Source of the DNA: Bacilli bacterium
GTDB lineage: Bacteria; Bacillota_I; Bacilli_A; RF39; UBA660
Length of the DNA: 6,509 nucleotides
Reading direction: 5' to 3'
Assembly: GCA_900751815.1 (NCBI GenBank)
Contig: CAADST010000062.1
Coordinates: 1-6,509, forward strand
Every line of letters starts with the position of its first letter. The stretch's first letter is position 1. The notes beneath the pieces are model-generated. The model ran no database searches. It had not been told where the DNA came from and saw nothing but the letters and a program-made list of their open reading frames with translations. Below, piece after piece: positions 1 to 4,790 of this stretch. A program made the translations under genes and the position numbers.

Positions 1-152
1 GCTAAACAACCAACTCCATATAAAGGACATAATGGACCCATTAAAAATCCTCTATTGATAAATTTTTTGTGAATATAAAAAGCATATATTTCTTCTAATA
101 TCCAACCAACAAAAGAATATATAAAAAATAATAAAATATAAATATTTAGCAT
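1..152 (-). CDS. CmpB-type putative ABC transporter membrane protein, 5' part only
   Basis: This reading frame starts at an ATG (complement of 150-152) and runs without a stop off the left edge, giving the first 50 residues. The product begins with a hydrophobic helix (about residues 3-20, ending in SFVGWILEE) followed by the motif NRGFLMGPLCPLYGVG at about residues 35-50. A first helix ending in GW-hE, then a short loop and N-R-G-F-L-x-G-P-x-C-P-hY-G, is what I know from the 'putative ABC-transporter type IV' membrane family (CmpB, Pfam PF06541), common in Bacillota. The substrate and mechanism of that family are not established. An AAAGGA ribosome binding site (complement of 161-166) lies 8 bases before the start, and a TATAAT-like -10 lies just upstream. 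It is co-oriented with and downstream of the cwlJ-like gene, with only 52 bases between them. The family call is fairly secure despite the truncation; a transport role is only inferred. Confidence 0.75.
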   Translation of the reverse strand, partial: MLNIYILLFFIYSFVGWILEEIYAFYIHKKFINRGFLMGPLCPLYGVGCL

Positions 153-160
153 ATTAATAA

Positions 161-166
161 TCCTTT
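161..166 (-). promoter_or_regulatory. Ribosome binding site of the CmpB-type gene
   Basis: On the minus strand the sequence reads AAAGGA, followed by 8 bases and then ATG. This Shine-Dalgarno match supports position 152 as the real start of the truncated gene. Confidence 0.6.
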
Positions 167-173
167 CTGTATT

Positions 174-179
174 ATTATA
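174..179 (-). promoter_or_regulatory. Candidate -10 element for the CmpB-type gene
   Basis: The minus strand carries a perfect TATAAT here, about 22 bases before the ATG, preceded by GGGG. Seventeen bases upstream only a poor -35 (TTTTAA-like) is visible, so this is either a weak promoter or chance in an AT-rich gap. If real, the membrane protein gene can be transcribed independently of the cwlJ-like gene. Confidence 0.35.
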
Positions 180-204
180 CCCCAAATATTTAAAAATTAA
201 AAGT

Positions 205-627
205 TTAATGTATTTTTTGACATACTCCAGGGTCTGGATTATAAAAACAATGGCCTTTATAACGACCTGCTAGGGCTTGATCATACCATGTTGTTTTGCA
301 ACTACTGTTACCAGATGGGGCATAAAACCATAAAGCATTTGTAGCAGGATAATAATATTCTCCTCTTAAAATTCGTTCAGCTAACCTTCTTTCTGTAGTA
401 GTGGGAGATGCATTAAATAAAGAAGAATTAGTTCCTACAAATTGATTAGGTTGATAAATAGCATCATATACACTATCAATATTTTTAAAAGTTAGACAAT
501 CTGCTAAAACTCTATTAACAACAACATTACCAACCATAAGCATGCCAAGATCGCCTTCTGATAAAGCCTCAGCTCGCATTATTCTAGCTAGTAAATCTCT
601 TTCGGTATCAGTATAACTAATAATCAT
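205..627 (-). CDS. cwlJ: CwlJ-like spore cortex-lytic / cell wall hydrolase (Hydrolase_2 family)
   Basis: This complete 140-residue protein of the SleB/CwlJ hydrolase family (Hydrolase_2, PF07486) is expected to degrade spore cortex peptidoglycan during germination. Family hallmarks are in order: LLARIMRAEALSEGDLGMLMVGNVVVNR (residues 12-39, with the presumed catalytic Glu20), IYQPNQF (57-63), LWFYAPSG (99-106), TTWY (112-115) and GHCFY (125-129). Cysteines sit at 44, 110, 127 and 136. It has no signal peptide and no peptidoglycan-binding domain. Its length and the C-terminal H-C-F-Y block match Bacillus CwlJ (about 142 residues) rather than the longer, secreted SleB. CwlJ is made in the mother cell and placed in the spore coat, which explains the missing signal. 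The start is fixed by an AGGTGA ribosome binding site 6 bases upstream; the stop is TAA. CwlJ's usual partner GerQ is not in the window. A vegetative cell wall role in a non-sporulating relative cannot be excluded. Confidence 0.9.
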   Translation of the reverse strand: MIISYTDTERDLLARIMRAEALSEGDLGMLMVGNVVVNRVLADCLTFKNIDSVYDAIYQPNQFVGTNSSLFNASPTTTERRLAERILRGEYYYPATNALWFYAPSGNSSCKTTWYDQALAGRYKGHCFYNPDPGVCQKIH

Positions 628-633
628 GAAAAA

Positions 634-639
634 TCACCT
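634..639 (-). promoter_or_regulatory. Ribosome binding site of cwlJ-like gene
   Basis: The minus strand reads AGGTGA, then 6 bases, then the ATG at 627. The match and spacing are both good and settle the start codon. Confidence 0.8.
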
Positions 640-644
640 ATGGT

Positions 645-673
645 ATTTTATGCATGAATACTTGAAAATGTTT
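645..673 (-). promoter_or_regulatory. Possible sigma-E-type sporulation promoter for the cwlJ-like gene
   Basis: On the minus strand AAACATT (complement of 667-673) is followed by 14 bases and CATAAAAT (complement of 645-652). From memory the Bacillus sigma-E consensus is roughly K-M-ATATT, 14-15 bases, CATACAHT; this fits about 5 of 7 and 7 of 8 positions. B. subtilis cwlJ is sigma-E dependent, which makes the match attractive. Against it, the predicted transcript would start only about 12 bases before the ATG, leaving the Shine-Dalgarno at the extreme 5' end, and AT-rich DNA gives chance hits. Confidence 0.3.
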
Positions 674-690
674 TAAGGATTATATATAAT
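662..690 (+). promoter_or_regulatory. Sigma-A promoter of the NTP phosphatase gene
   Basis: TTGAAA (662-667) and a perfect TATAAT (685-690) are separated by exactly 17 bases. Transcription would begin about 15-17 bases before the ATG at 714, just ahead of the GGAGG ribosome binding site. The -10 lies in a 12-bp palindrome (679-690), so TATAAT also appears on the minus strand, but no -35 supports it there. Confidence 0.8.
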
Positions 691-703
691 AAAATATAAC
701 TTT

Positions 704-708
704 GGAGG
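704..708 (+). promoter_or_regulatory. Ribosome binding site that decides the start of the NTP phosphatase gene
   Basis: GGAGG lies 5 bases before the ATG at 714. A TTG at 702-704 in the same frame would sit on top of this site and so cannot be the start. Confidence 0.85.
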
Positions 709-713
709 TTGTA

Positions 714-1298
714 ATGAAAATATTATTAGGAAGTAAAAATCCCGCAAAAAAGAATGCAGTTGATATGGCTTTAACAAAATTAGGTATACAAGATTACAAT
801 ATAATTTCTGTAGATGTACCATCAAATACAAGTAGCAAACCAATTGGTTATGAAATAATAAGAGGAGCTGAAAATAGAAATTTAGCTTTAAAAGAATATG
901 CTTTAGAAAATAAAATAGATTATGATTACTTATGTTCTATTGAGGGAGGGTATTCTATTGATGAAAATGGTCTCCCTTTTGTAGTAACCTACTGTGTATC
1001 AGAAGATAAGCTTGGTAAAAAATCAACTGGTAAGTCTCTTGGAATTAGACTGTCTAAAACAATGTTTGATTATATAAAGAATGGTGGTTCCTTAAATAAA
1101 GTTATTGAAGAAATATTAGGTAATAGTAATAATAAACAACATTTAGGAATAACGGGATATTTAACTAATGGTCTATATAATAGAGAGTATGTTGATAGTG
1201 AGGCGGTTATATCGGCATTTATATCATTTGTATATAGCAAACAAAGAGAAGAATTAGATGAACATATTAAAAGAAGAATAAGAAATAAAGTTGATTGA
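714..1298 (+). CDS. yjjX: Inosine/xanthosine triphosphatase, DUF84 / YjjX family
   Basis: This 194-residue protein belongs to the NTPase_I-T family (DUF84, PF01931). Members such as E. coli YjjX hydrolyse non-canonical purine nucleotides (ITP, XTP), keeping damaged bases out of nucleic acid in the cytosol. Visible motifs, in order, are the N-terminal GSKNPAKKNAV (residues 6-16), KPIGYEIIRGAENR (42-55), the acidic IEGG strand end (76-79), and the C-terminal block LGITGYLTNGLYNR (144-157) followed by DSEAVISAF. These match the layout of YjjX (TTNPAK, QPFGSEETRAGARNR, AIEAG, GVFTAGKLTR). The length is slightly above the usual 170-185 because of a basic tail (KRRIRNK). The ATG at 714 is chosen over an in-frame TTG at 702 because GGAGG lies 5 bases before it. 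The stop is TGA. It is transcribed divergently from the cwlJ-like gene from its own promoter and appears monocistronic. The family call is firm; exact substrate preference is not visible. Confidence 0.87.
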   Translation: MKILLGSKNPAKKNAVDMALTKLGIQDYNIISVDVPSNTSSKPIGYEIIRGAENRNLALKEYALENKIDYDYLCSIEGGYSIDENGLPFVVTYCVSEDKLGKKSTGKSLGIRLSKTMFDYIKNGGSLNKVIEEILGNSNNKQHLGITGYLTNGLYNREYVDSEAVISAFISFVYSKQREELDEHIKRRIRNKVD

Positions 1299-1311
1299 TT
1301 TAAATAAAATA

Positions 1312-1337
1312 CCATTTTGGTGTAAACACCAAAATGG
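1312..1337. terminator. Perfect 11-12 bp inverted repeat, possible terminator after the NTP phosphatase gene
   Basis: CCATTTTGGTG (1312-1322) is exactly complementary to CACCAAAATGG (1327-1337), with TAAA between; T1323 and A1326 could add a twelfth pair. It starts 13 bases after the TGA of the NTP phosphatase gene, where a terminator is expected. However, the plus strand continues CAAAAGC with no T run, whereas on the minus strand the stem is followed by a T-rich stretch (TATTTTATTT). As an intrinsic terminator it therefore reads better leftward, where no minus-strand gene is seen. A protein-binding operator is an alternative. The structure is certain; the role is not. Confidence 0.5.
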
Positions 1338-1395
1338 CAAAAGCTTCGGTAATTTAGCCAAAAATTTAATTTAATATTATATCGTTTAGTATTGA

Positions 1396-1539
1396 AAAAA
1401 ATGTGTGGTGGATATTGGTTCTAAAACTTCAAGAAATATTATAGATTATAAGTTATCTAGATATGCATGTTATTTAATAGTACAAAATGTAGATTCTAGA
1501 AAAGAAATTGAAAAAAGAAAAACAAAAAAGTTTACCTAA
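1396..1539 (+). pseudogene. Remnant of a DinD-like (DNA-damage-inducible protein D) gene
   Basis: This frame encodes 47 residues with no proper start, ending in TAA at 1537-1539. It contains VDIGSKTSRNIIDYKLSRYACYLIVQN followed by a D-x-RKE. The block R-Y-A-C-Y-L-I-x-Q-N-x-D-x-RKE, preceded by IGS and a short helix, is the signature core of DinD, a protein of about 270-280 residues found on chromosomes and mobile elements. Only about a sixth of the gene remains. After RKE the frame goes straight to a lysine-rich stretch (EIEKRKTKK), and the usual YFA-QTR segment is absent, consistent with an internal deletion. No ribosome binding site or upstream coding portion is recognisable; a stop lies at 1393-1395. 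The next frame continues briefly (PKTGIKSNLLVK, stop at about 1572), which could be the frameshifted end. The match is from recall of the motif and has not been aligned. Confidence 0.7.
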
Positions 1540-1615
1540 AACTGGTATAAAATCAAATTTATTAGTCAAATAATATAAAATTTATATTTTCATTTTAAAA
1601 GTTTGTTAAAATTTA

Positions 1616-1645
1616 TTGTAAAATCATTAGTAAATATGTTATAAT
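1616..1645 (+). promoter_or_regulatory. Promoter of tRNA-Trp (and perhaps the secretion operon)
   Basis: TTGTAA (1616-1621) and TATAAT (1640-1645) are 18 bases apart, and the -10 is extended by TG at 1637-1638 (TGTTATAAT). Transcription would start near 1652, about 14 bases before the mature tRNA. No other convincing promoter lies between the tRNA and the first secretion gene, so read-through into the operon is possible. Confidence 0.75.
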
Positions 1646-1653
1646 TTTATTGC

Positions 1654-1767
1654 TAGTTCATATATAGGGGCGTGGTATAATGGTAGCATAGGAGTCTCCA
1701 AAACTTTTGATGGGAGTTCGATTCTCTCCGCCCCTGCCATTTTTATTATGAACTAAATATGAGTTCA
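1654..1767 (+). repeat. Complementary short repeats bracketing the tRNA
   Basis: TAGTTCATA (1654-1662) in the tRNA 5' leader is exactly complementary to TATGAACTA (1747-1755) in the 3' trailer. The trailer copy is also complementary, over TGAACT (1749-1754), to AGTTCA (1762-1767), whose last base is the first base of the AGGAG ribosome binding site of the next gene. The leader and the downstream copy could thus compete for the trailer. The matches are exact, but they are short and in AT-rich DNA. Confidence 0.45.
1666..1739 (+). tRNA. trnW: tRNA-Trp (anticodon CCA)
   Basis: This 74-base gene decodes UGG. The acceptor stem AGGGGCG (1666-1672) pairs perfectly with CGCCCCT (1729-1735), followed by discriminator G and an encoded CCA (1737-1739). 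The anticodon loop CTCCAAA (1696-1702) holds CCA at 1698-1700; its stem GGAGT/ACTTT includes two G-T pairs. The T arm is GGGAG-TTCGATT-CTCTC with one G-T pair. The overall sequence closely resembles Bacillus tRNA-Trp as I remember it. The D arm is weak: GTA against CAT gives a G-T pair, a T-A pair and an A-C mismatch, with the usual AATGGTAG loop. With a CCA anticodon and genes ending in TGA, UGA is a stop here and not tryptophan. No intrinsic terminator follows; the T run after CCA has only 5 Ts and no own hairpin. The first secretion gene begins 42 bases downstream. Confidence 0.95.
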
Positions 1768-1771
1768 GGAG
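1767..1771 (+). promoter_or_regulatory. Ribosome binding site of the first secretion gene
   Basis: AGGAG lies 9 bases before the ATG at 1781 and is the only good Shine-Dalgarno in the region. It abuts the TGAACT/AGTTCA inverted repeat. Confidence 0.7.
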
Positions 1772-1780
1772 TGATAGTAA

Positions 1781-2200
1781 ATGTTTAATAAATATAAATT
1801 TGTTTTAATGTTTAGCACTATCTTTCTGGCTCTTTTTTCATTTAAATTAAATGTAAGTGCAAATGTTTTGATGCCAGATACAGATATTTCTTCTGCTGTA
1901 ATTCATTCTTTTGATGATTATAGTAGTGTACTTGGTAGTGATACACCTGGTGAACCATTATATTATATTAATATTATTTTGGATGTTATAAAATATGCAG
2001 CAATAATATGTTTGTTAGGTTTTAGTATTGCAGATTTTGTTAAAGCCATAGTTTCAGAAGATAAAGATGCTTTGAAAAAAGCTGGAACTACAACTATGAA
2101 AAGATTTATTTATTGTGTAATGATATTTTTCTTGCCAATAGTTATTAATTTCTTATTGGATTTATTTCAATTAACAGGTATGATTGGGGTGATAAGGTAG
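1781..2200 (+). CDS. Small secreted two-helix membrane protein, VirB2/pilin-like candidate of a type IV secretion system
   Basis: This 139-residue protein starts with a signal peptide (basic NKYK, hydrophobic core at residues 7-21, likely cleavage after VSA at 25-27). A polar stretch follows, then two hydrophobic helices at about 61-82 and 108-130, separated by a short charged loop (SEDKDALKKAG, roughly residues 92-102). Signal peptide plus two helices with a short charged turn is the layout of VirB2/TrbC-type pilins and of the small membrane protein that precedes VirB6-like genes in Gram-positive conjugation clusters. VirB2 subunits build the conjugative pilus in Gram-negative bacteria; in Gram-positives the role of these proteins is less clear. 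The mature part would be about 112 residues. It is the first gene of the operon, starts 42 bases after tRNA-Trp, and is followed by the VirB6-like gene after a single base. The layout and context support the call; I see no diagnostic sequence motif. Confidence 0.6.
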   Translation: MFNKYKFVLMFSTIFLALFSFKLNVSANVLMPDTDISSAVIHSFDDYSSVLGSDTPGEPLYYINIILDVIKYAAIICLLGFSIADFVKAIVSEDKDALKKAGTTTMKRFIYCVMIFFLPIVINFLLDLFQLTGMIGVIR

Positions 2201-2201
2201 T

Positions 2202-4460
2202 ATGCAAGTAATTTACAATTTTTTGTTATTTCTTGATGGGGTAGTATATTCTTTAGTTGACTATGTTTATGATATATTTGATTTTTTAGCTAAATTAAAT
2301 ATTTTTGATTCTGAACAATATGGAGAAATAACTGGCAAAATTTATATTATTTTAGGCTTGATAATGATGTTTGTTTTATCGTATTCATTATTACGAGCAG
2401 TAATGAATCCTGATGATTTTGCTAAAGGTGAAAAGTCTTTTCCTAATTTAATTAAAAATATAATAATATCTTTAGCTTTAATTGTAGTAATGCCAGCTAT
2501 ATTTGAATTTGCTACGGATTTTCAAATGGCAATTTTAGATAATAATACCATTCCAAAATTCATTTTGGGAGATAGTGCTGAAGTTGATTATGAAGGTACA
2601 GCAACTGCCGATGAATCTGTTACGAATGATGCTGGTAGAATGATGTCTTATTATGTTTTTAGATCGTTTTTTTATCCTAATCCTGATTGGTGTAGCGAAA
2701 AAAATCATGGTTATGCAAGTGCTTATGGAACTGGTGATGATGGTAGTTGTACTGAAAAGATTAAAGGTAATGGCTGGTGGGGACTTACCAATGGTGATGC
2801 TTTTTATGAAGTTGATCAAAATGTATTAAATGGTGAAGCGTCGTTTTTTGCATATAGTGATTATGGAGAATCTACTGCTGATGGTAGACTTACATATTAT
2901 ATGTTGATTACAACAATTGCTGGAGGATTTTTGGTTTATGTATTGGCATCTTTTTGTTTTGATATGGCTATTCGAGTAATTAAGTTGGCTTTTTATGAAT
3001 TAATAGCACCAATACCAATTATTTGTAGGATATTGCCTGGCGGAAATATGAAGGATGTCTTTAGTAAATGGGTAAAACAAATTATTAGCGTTTATATAGA
3101 GGTGTTCATTCGAGTCGCTATTATGTATTTGGGAGTATATTTAATTAAAATTGTAGTTGATGCAATTGGCACAACTTCATTAGCTGTTAATGGTTTGTCA
3201 TGGCATAAACAAGCAATAGTTGTTGGTTTGTTAATTATTGGTGTAATTATATTTATTAAACAAGCTCCAAAGTTGATTGGAGACATGTTCCATTTAGATA
3301 CGGGTGGCATGAAACTTGGTATAATGGACAAACTTGCTATGGGAGGTATTCTTGCTGGTGGTGCCTTTGTTGGTGGTGGATTGACTACTGGAGCAAGAAA
3401 TTTGACATCCGGATTTAGTGCGACTCGAGCTAATATGAAGAAAGCAAATGGCGGTTTTGGAAAATTTAAAGCTTTGGCTGGTGGTGTAGCAGGTACTGCG
3501 GCATCTACACTTGCTGGAGCTGCTTCTGGAGCTGTAAGAAGTGGTAAATCTGGATTAAAAGCAAAAAATATTAAAGATGCAGTTGGTGCAACTAATTCTG
3601 GAATAACTGCCGCATTATTAGCTAAGCAACAGAGGGCGAATAAAAGAGATTCTAGACAAGCTGCTGTTGAAGATTTTGAATTGAAACATAATGTAAAAGT
3701 TCCAAAATATGTGGCAGGTGTAGCTGGTGTTGGTTTAGGGGCTGTTGCTGGTTTAAAACAATGGGCTACTGGTGGAGCAGATCAATATTCTAAGGCTATC
3801 GAAAGTGCTATGGCATTGAAAAAAGGAAATGATGCTGTTCTTAATGAGGCTGAAAAACTAGTTGATAAAAATATTAACGATAGTGGTATTATACAAAATG
3901 TTAGTGCTGAAAAGACATTTAAAAATAATCAAAAACTTATGGATGTTTATAACAATATGAAGGGTCAAAGTCTAGGTGCATGGCAAAAAGAAATTCAAGG
4001 TCGATCTTCCTTTACTGATTTTGCTAGTTTGGTAGATAAAAGCAAATTTGAAAAAACAGATTTGCTAACTGCTCAAAAAGTATTTGACAGTGCTGGTTAT
4101 CAAGATGCTATATCAAAGGTTCAAAGAGAATATTATCAAGCAACAGCTGATATGGAAAATGCTTATAACATGTTAAGAAAACAGGTTATTACTGATGTTG
4201 CTAATGCTGCTATGAATGATCTTGAAAGCTTTGGTAGTATTGGTAGTGATAAGTGGGGCGACATTAAAGCTAGAAGCGATGAATTGCGTGTAGAAATATC
4301 TAAGCAAGGTGAAACTTTGGGTGCCGAATATTCAAGAGGAGATGGTACATATGACTATGCTAAAGCATTTGATGATATTGCAACTAAACATATGACTGAA
4401 GCTAATAAACTTGCTGGTAGTGCGGCAAGACATAAAAACCTAGGTGGTAAAGATAAATAG
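2202..4460 (+). CDS. VirB6/TrbL-like polytopic conjugation channel protein with long C-terminal tail
   Basis: This 752-residue protein probably forms the inner-membrane core of the secretion channel. Hydrophobic helices are visible at about residues 45-67, 84-104, 231-256, 260-277, 293-318 and 336-353; a weaker N-terminal one (5-30) may be amphipathic. Between helices two and three is a polar loop of some 125 residues containing an acidic segment and two cysteines (164 and 183), probably outside the cell. The segment YELIAPIPIICRILPGG (265-281) before a helix is typical of Gram-positive VirB6-like proteins as I know them. After residue 365 comes a tail of almost 390 residues: Gly/Ala-rich small-residue runs (378-450 and 503-520), then charged helical sequence to a basic end (HKNLGGKDK). 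The tail is far longer than classical VirB6 (about 300 residues in total). The start ATG at 2202 follows the previous TAG by one base, with GGTGAT and AAGG upstream, implying translational coupling. The stop is TAG. Confidence 0.75.
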   Translation: MQVIYNFLLFLDGVVYSLVDYVYDIFDFLAKLNIFDSEQYGEITGKIYIILGLIMMFVLSYSLLRAVMNPDDFAKGEKSFPNLIKNIIISLALIVVMPAIFEFATDFQMAILDNNTIPKFILGDSAEVDYEGTATADESVTNDAGRMMSYYVFRSFFYPNPDWCSEKNHGYASAYGTGDDGSCTEKIKGNGWWGLTNGDAFYEVDQNVLNGEASFFAYSDYGESTADGRLTYYMLITTIAGGFLVYVLASFCFDMAIRVIKLAFYELIAPIPIICRILPGGNMKDVFSKWVKQIISVYIEVFIRVAIMYLGVYLIKIVVDAIGTTSLAVNGLSWHKQAIVVGLLIIGVIIFIKQAPKLIGDMFHLDTGGMKLGIMDKLAMGGILAGGAFVGGGLTTGARNLTSGFSATRANMKKANGGFGKFKALAGGVAGTAASTLAGAASGAVRSGKSGLKAKNIKDAVGATNSGITAALLAKQQRANKRDSRQAAVEDFELKHNVKVPKYVAGVAGVGLGAVAGLKQWATGGADQYSKAIESAMALKKGNDAVLNEAEKLVDKNINDSGIIQNVSAEKTFKNNQKLMDVYNNMKGQSLGAWQKEIQGRSSFTDFASLVDKSKFEKTDLLTAQKVFDSAGYQDAISKVQREYYQATADMENAYNMLRKQVITDVANAAMNDLESFGSIGSDKWGDIKARSDELRVEISKQGETLGAEYSRGDGTYDYAKAFDDIATKHMTEANKLAGSAARHKNLGGKDK

Positions 4461-4475
4461 AAAGGGTGATATATT

Positions 4476-4790
4476 GTGAATAATTATTTAATTCCTGCAA
4501 ACTCCAAGAAATCACAATTGATATTGGGTTTCTTTACAGGTATTGATTTAGGATTATTTATTACTGGATGTGCATTGACTTTATTATTGTTAATATTAAT
4601 ACGAGATGCTAATCTTGGTGAAATGATAATTATTATGTTACCTGCTTTAACAACTGGTTTTTTGGTTACTCCTGTTCCTCATTATCATAATGTATTACAA
4701 TTTATATTAAATGTTGTTAATTATATAGTAAATCCTAAAAGGTATTATTGGAGAGGTTGGTGTGTGAGATATGAACGAGAAGATGAATGA
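4476..4790 (+). CDS. PrgI/VirB3-like type IV secretion membrane protein
   Basis: This small 104-residue protein has two transmembrane helices at about 24-42 and 47-66. A cytosolic N-terminal segment Y-L-I-P-A-N-S-KKSQ (4-13) leads into them, and the C-terminal half contains VNPKRYYWRG (85-94). N-terminal Y-x-(I/V)-P, two close helices and a downstream P-K-x-Y motif fit the PrgI family (PF12666) of Gram-positive conjugation systems, regarded as the VirB3 equivalent. VirB3 sits in the inner membrane and anchors VirB4, and the gene is indeed immediately before the VirB4 genes. The start is GTG at 4476, supported by AAAGGGTGA ending 6 bases before it. The stop TGA (4788-4790) overlaps the beginning of the next gene by 20 bases if that gene starts at 4771, suggesting coupled translation. 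Assignment rests on layout plus gene order. Confidence 0.75.
   Translation: MNNYLIPANSKKSQLILGFFTGIDLGLFITGCALTLLLLILIRDANLGEMIIIMLPALTTGFLVTPVPHYHNVLQFILNVVNYIVNPKRYYWRGWCVRYEREDE

Larger units (their letters stand above)
1299..1665. other. 367-base region without an intact gene
   Basis: This gap between the NTP phosphatase gene and the tRNA holds the hairpin at 1312-1337, the DinD-like remnant at 1396-1539 and the tRNA promoter at 1616-1645. The remainder (1338-1395 and 1540-1615) is strongly AT-rich and shows stops in all plus frames; I see nothing else there beyond a weak AT-only inverted repeat at 1592-1612. The content looks like a decayed accessory locus next to a tRNA gene. Confidence 0.6.

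Noticed and set aside
702..713. In-frame TTG start 12 bases before the ATG of the NTP phosphatase gene
   Set aside because: The TTG overlaps the GGAGG ribosome binding site that serves the ATG at 714, and the family N-terminus begins at MKILLGS.
1070..1315. Minus-strand open frame of 81 codons over the NTP phosphatase gene
   Set aside because: It is a low-complexity Leu/Ser/Ile frame opposite a well-supported family member, with no ribosome binding site seen.
1592..1612. Inverted repeat ATTTTAA/TTAAAAT as a terminator
   Set aside because: It has only 7 A/T pairs and no T run after it, as expected by chance in AT-rich DNA.
1666..1739. Possible UGA-as-tryptophan code
   Set aside because: The anticodon is CCA and two genes end at TGA in the expected places, so the standard bacterial code applies.
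1739..1748. T run after the tRNA as an intrinsic terminator
   Set aside because: There are only five Ts, and the sole preceding stem is the tRNA acceptor itself, separated by GCCA; not a convincing terminator.
2535..3331. Minus-strand open frames (2535-2819, 3092-3331) opposite the VirB6-like gene
   Set aside because: They are antisense to a confident gene, their Ile/Thr/Ser-rich composition is typical of AT-rich shadows, and they show no family motif.
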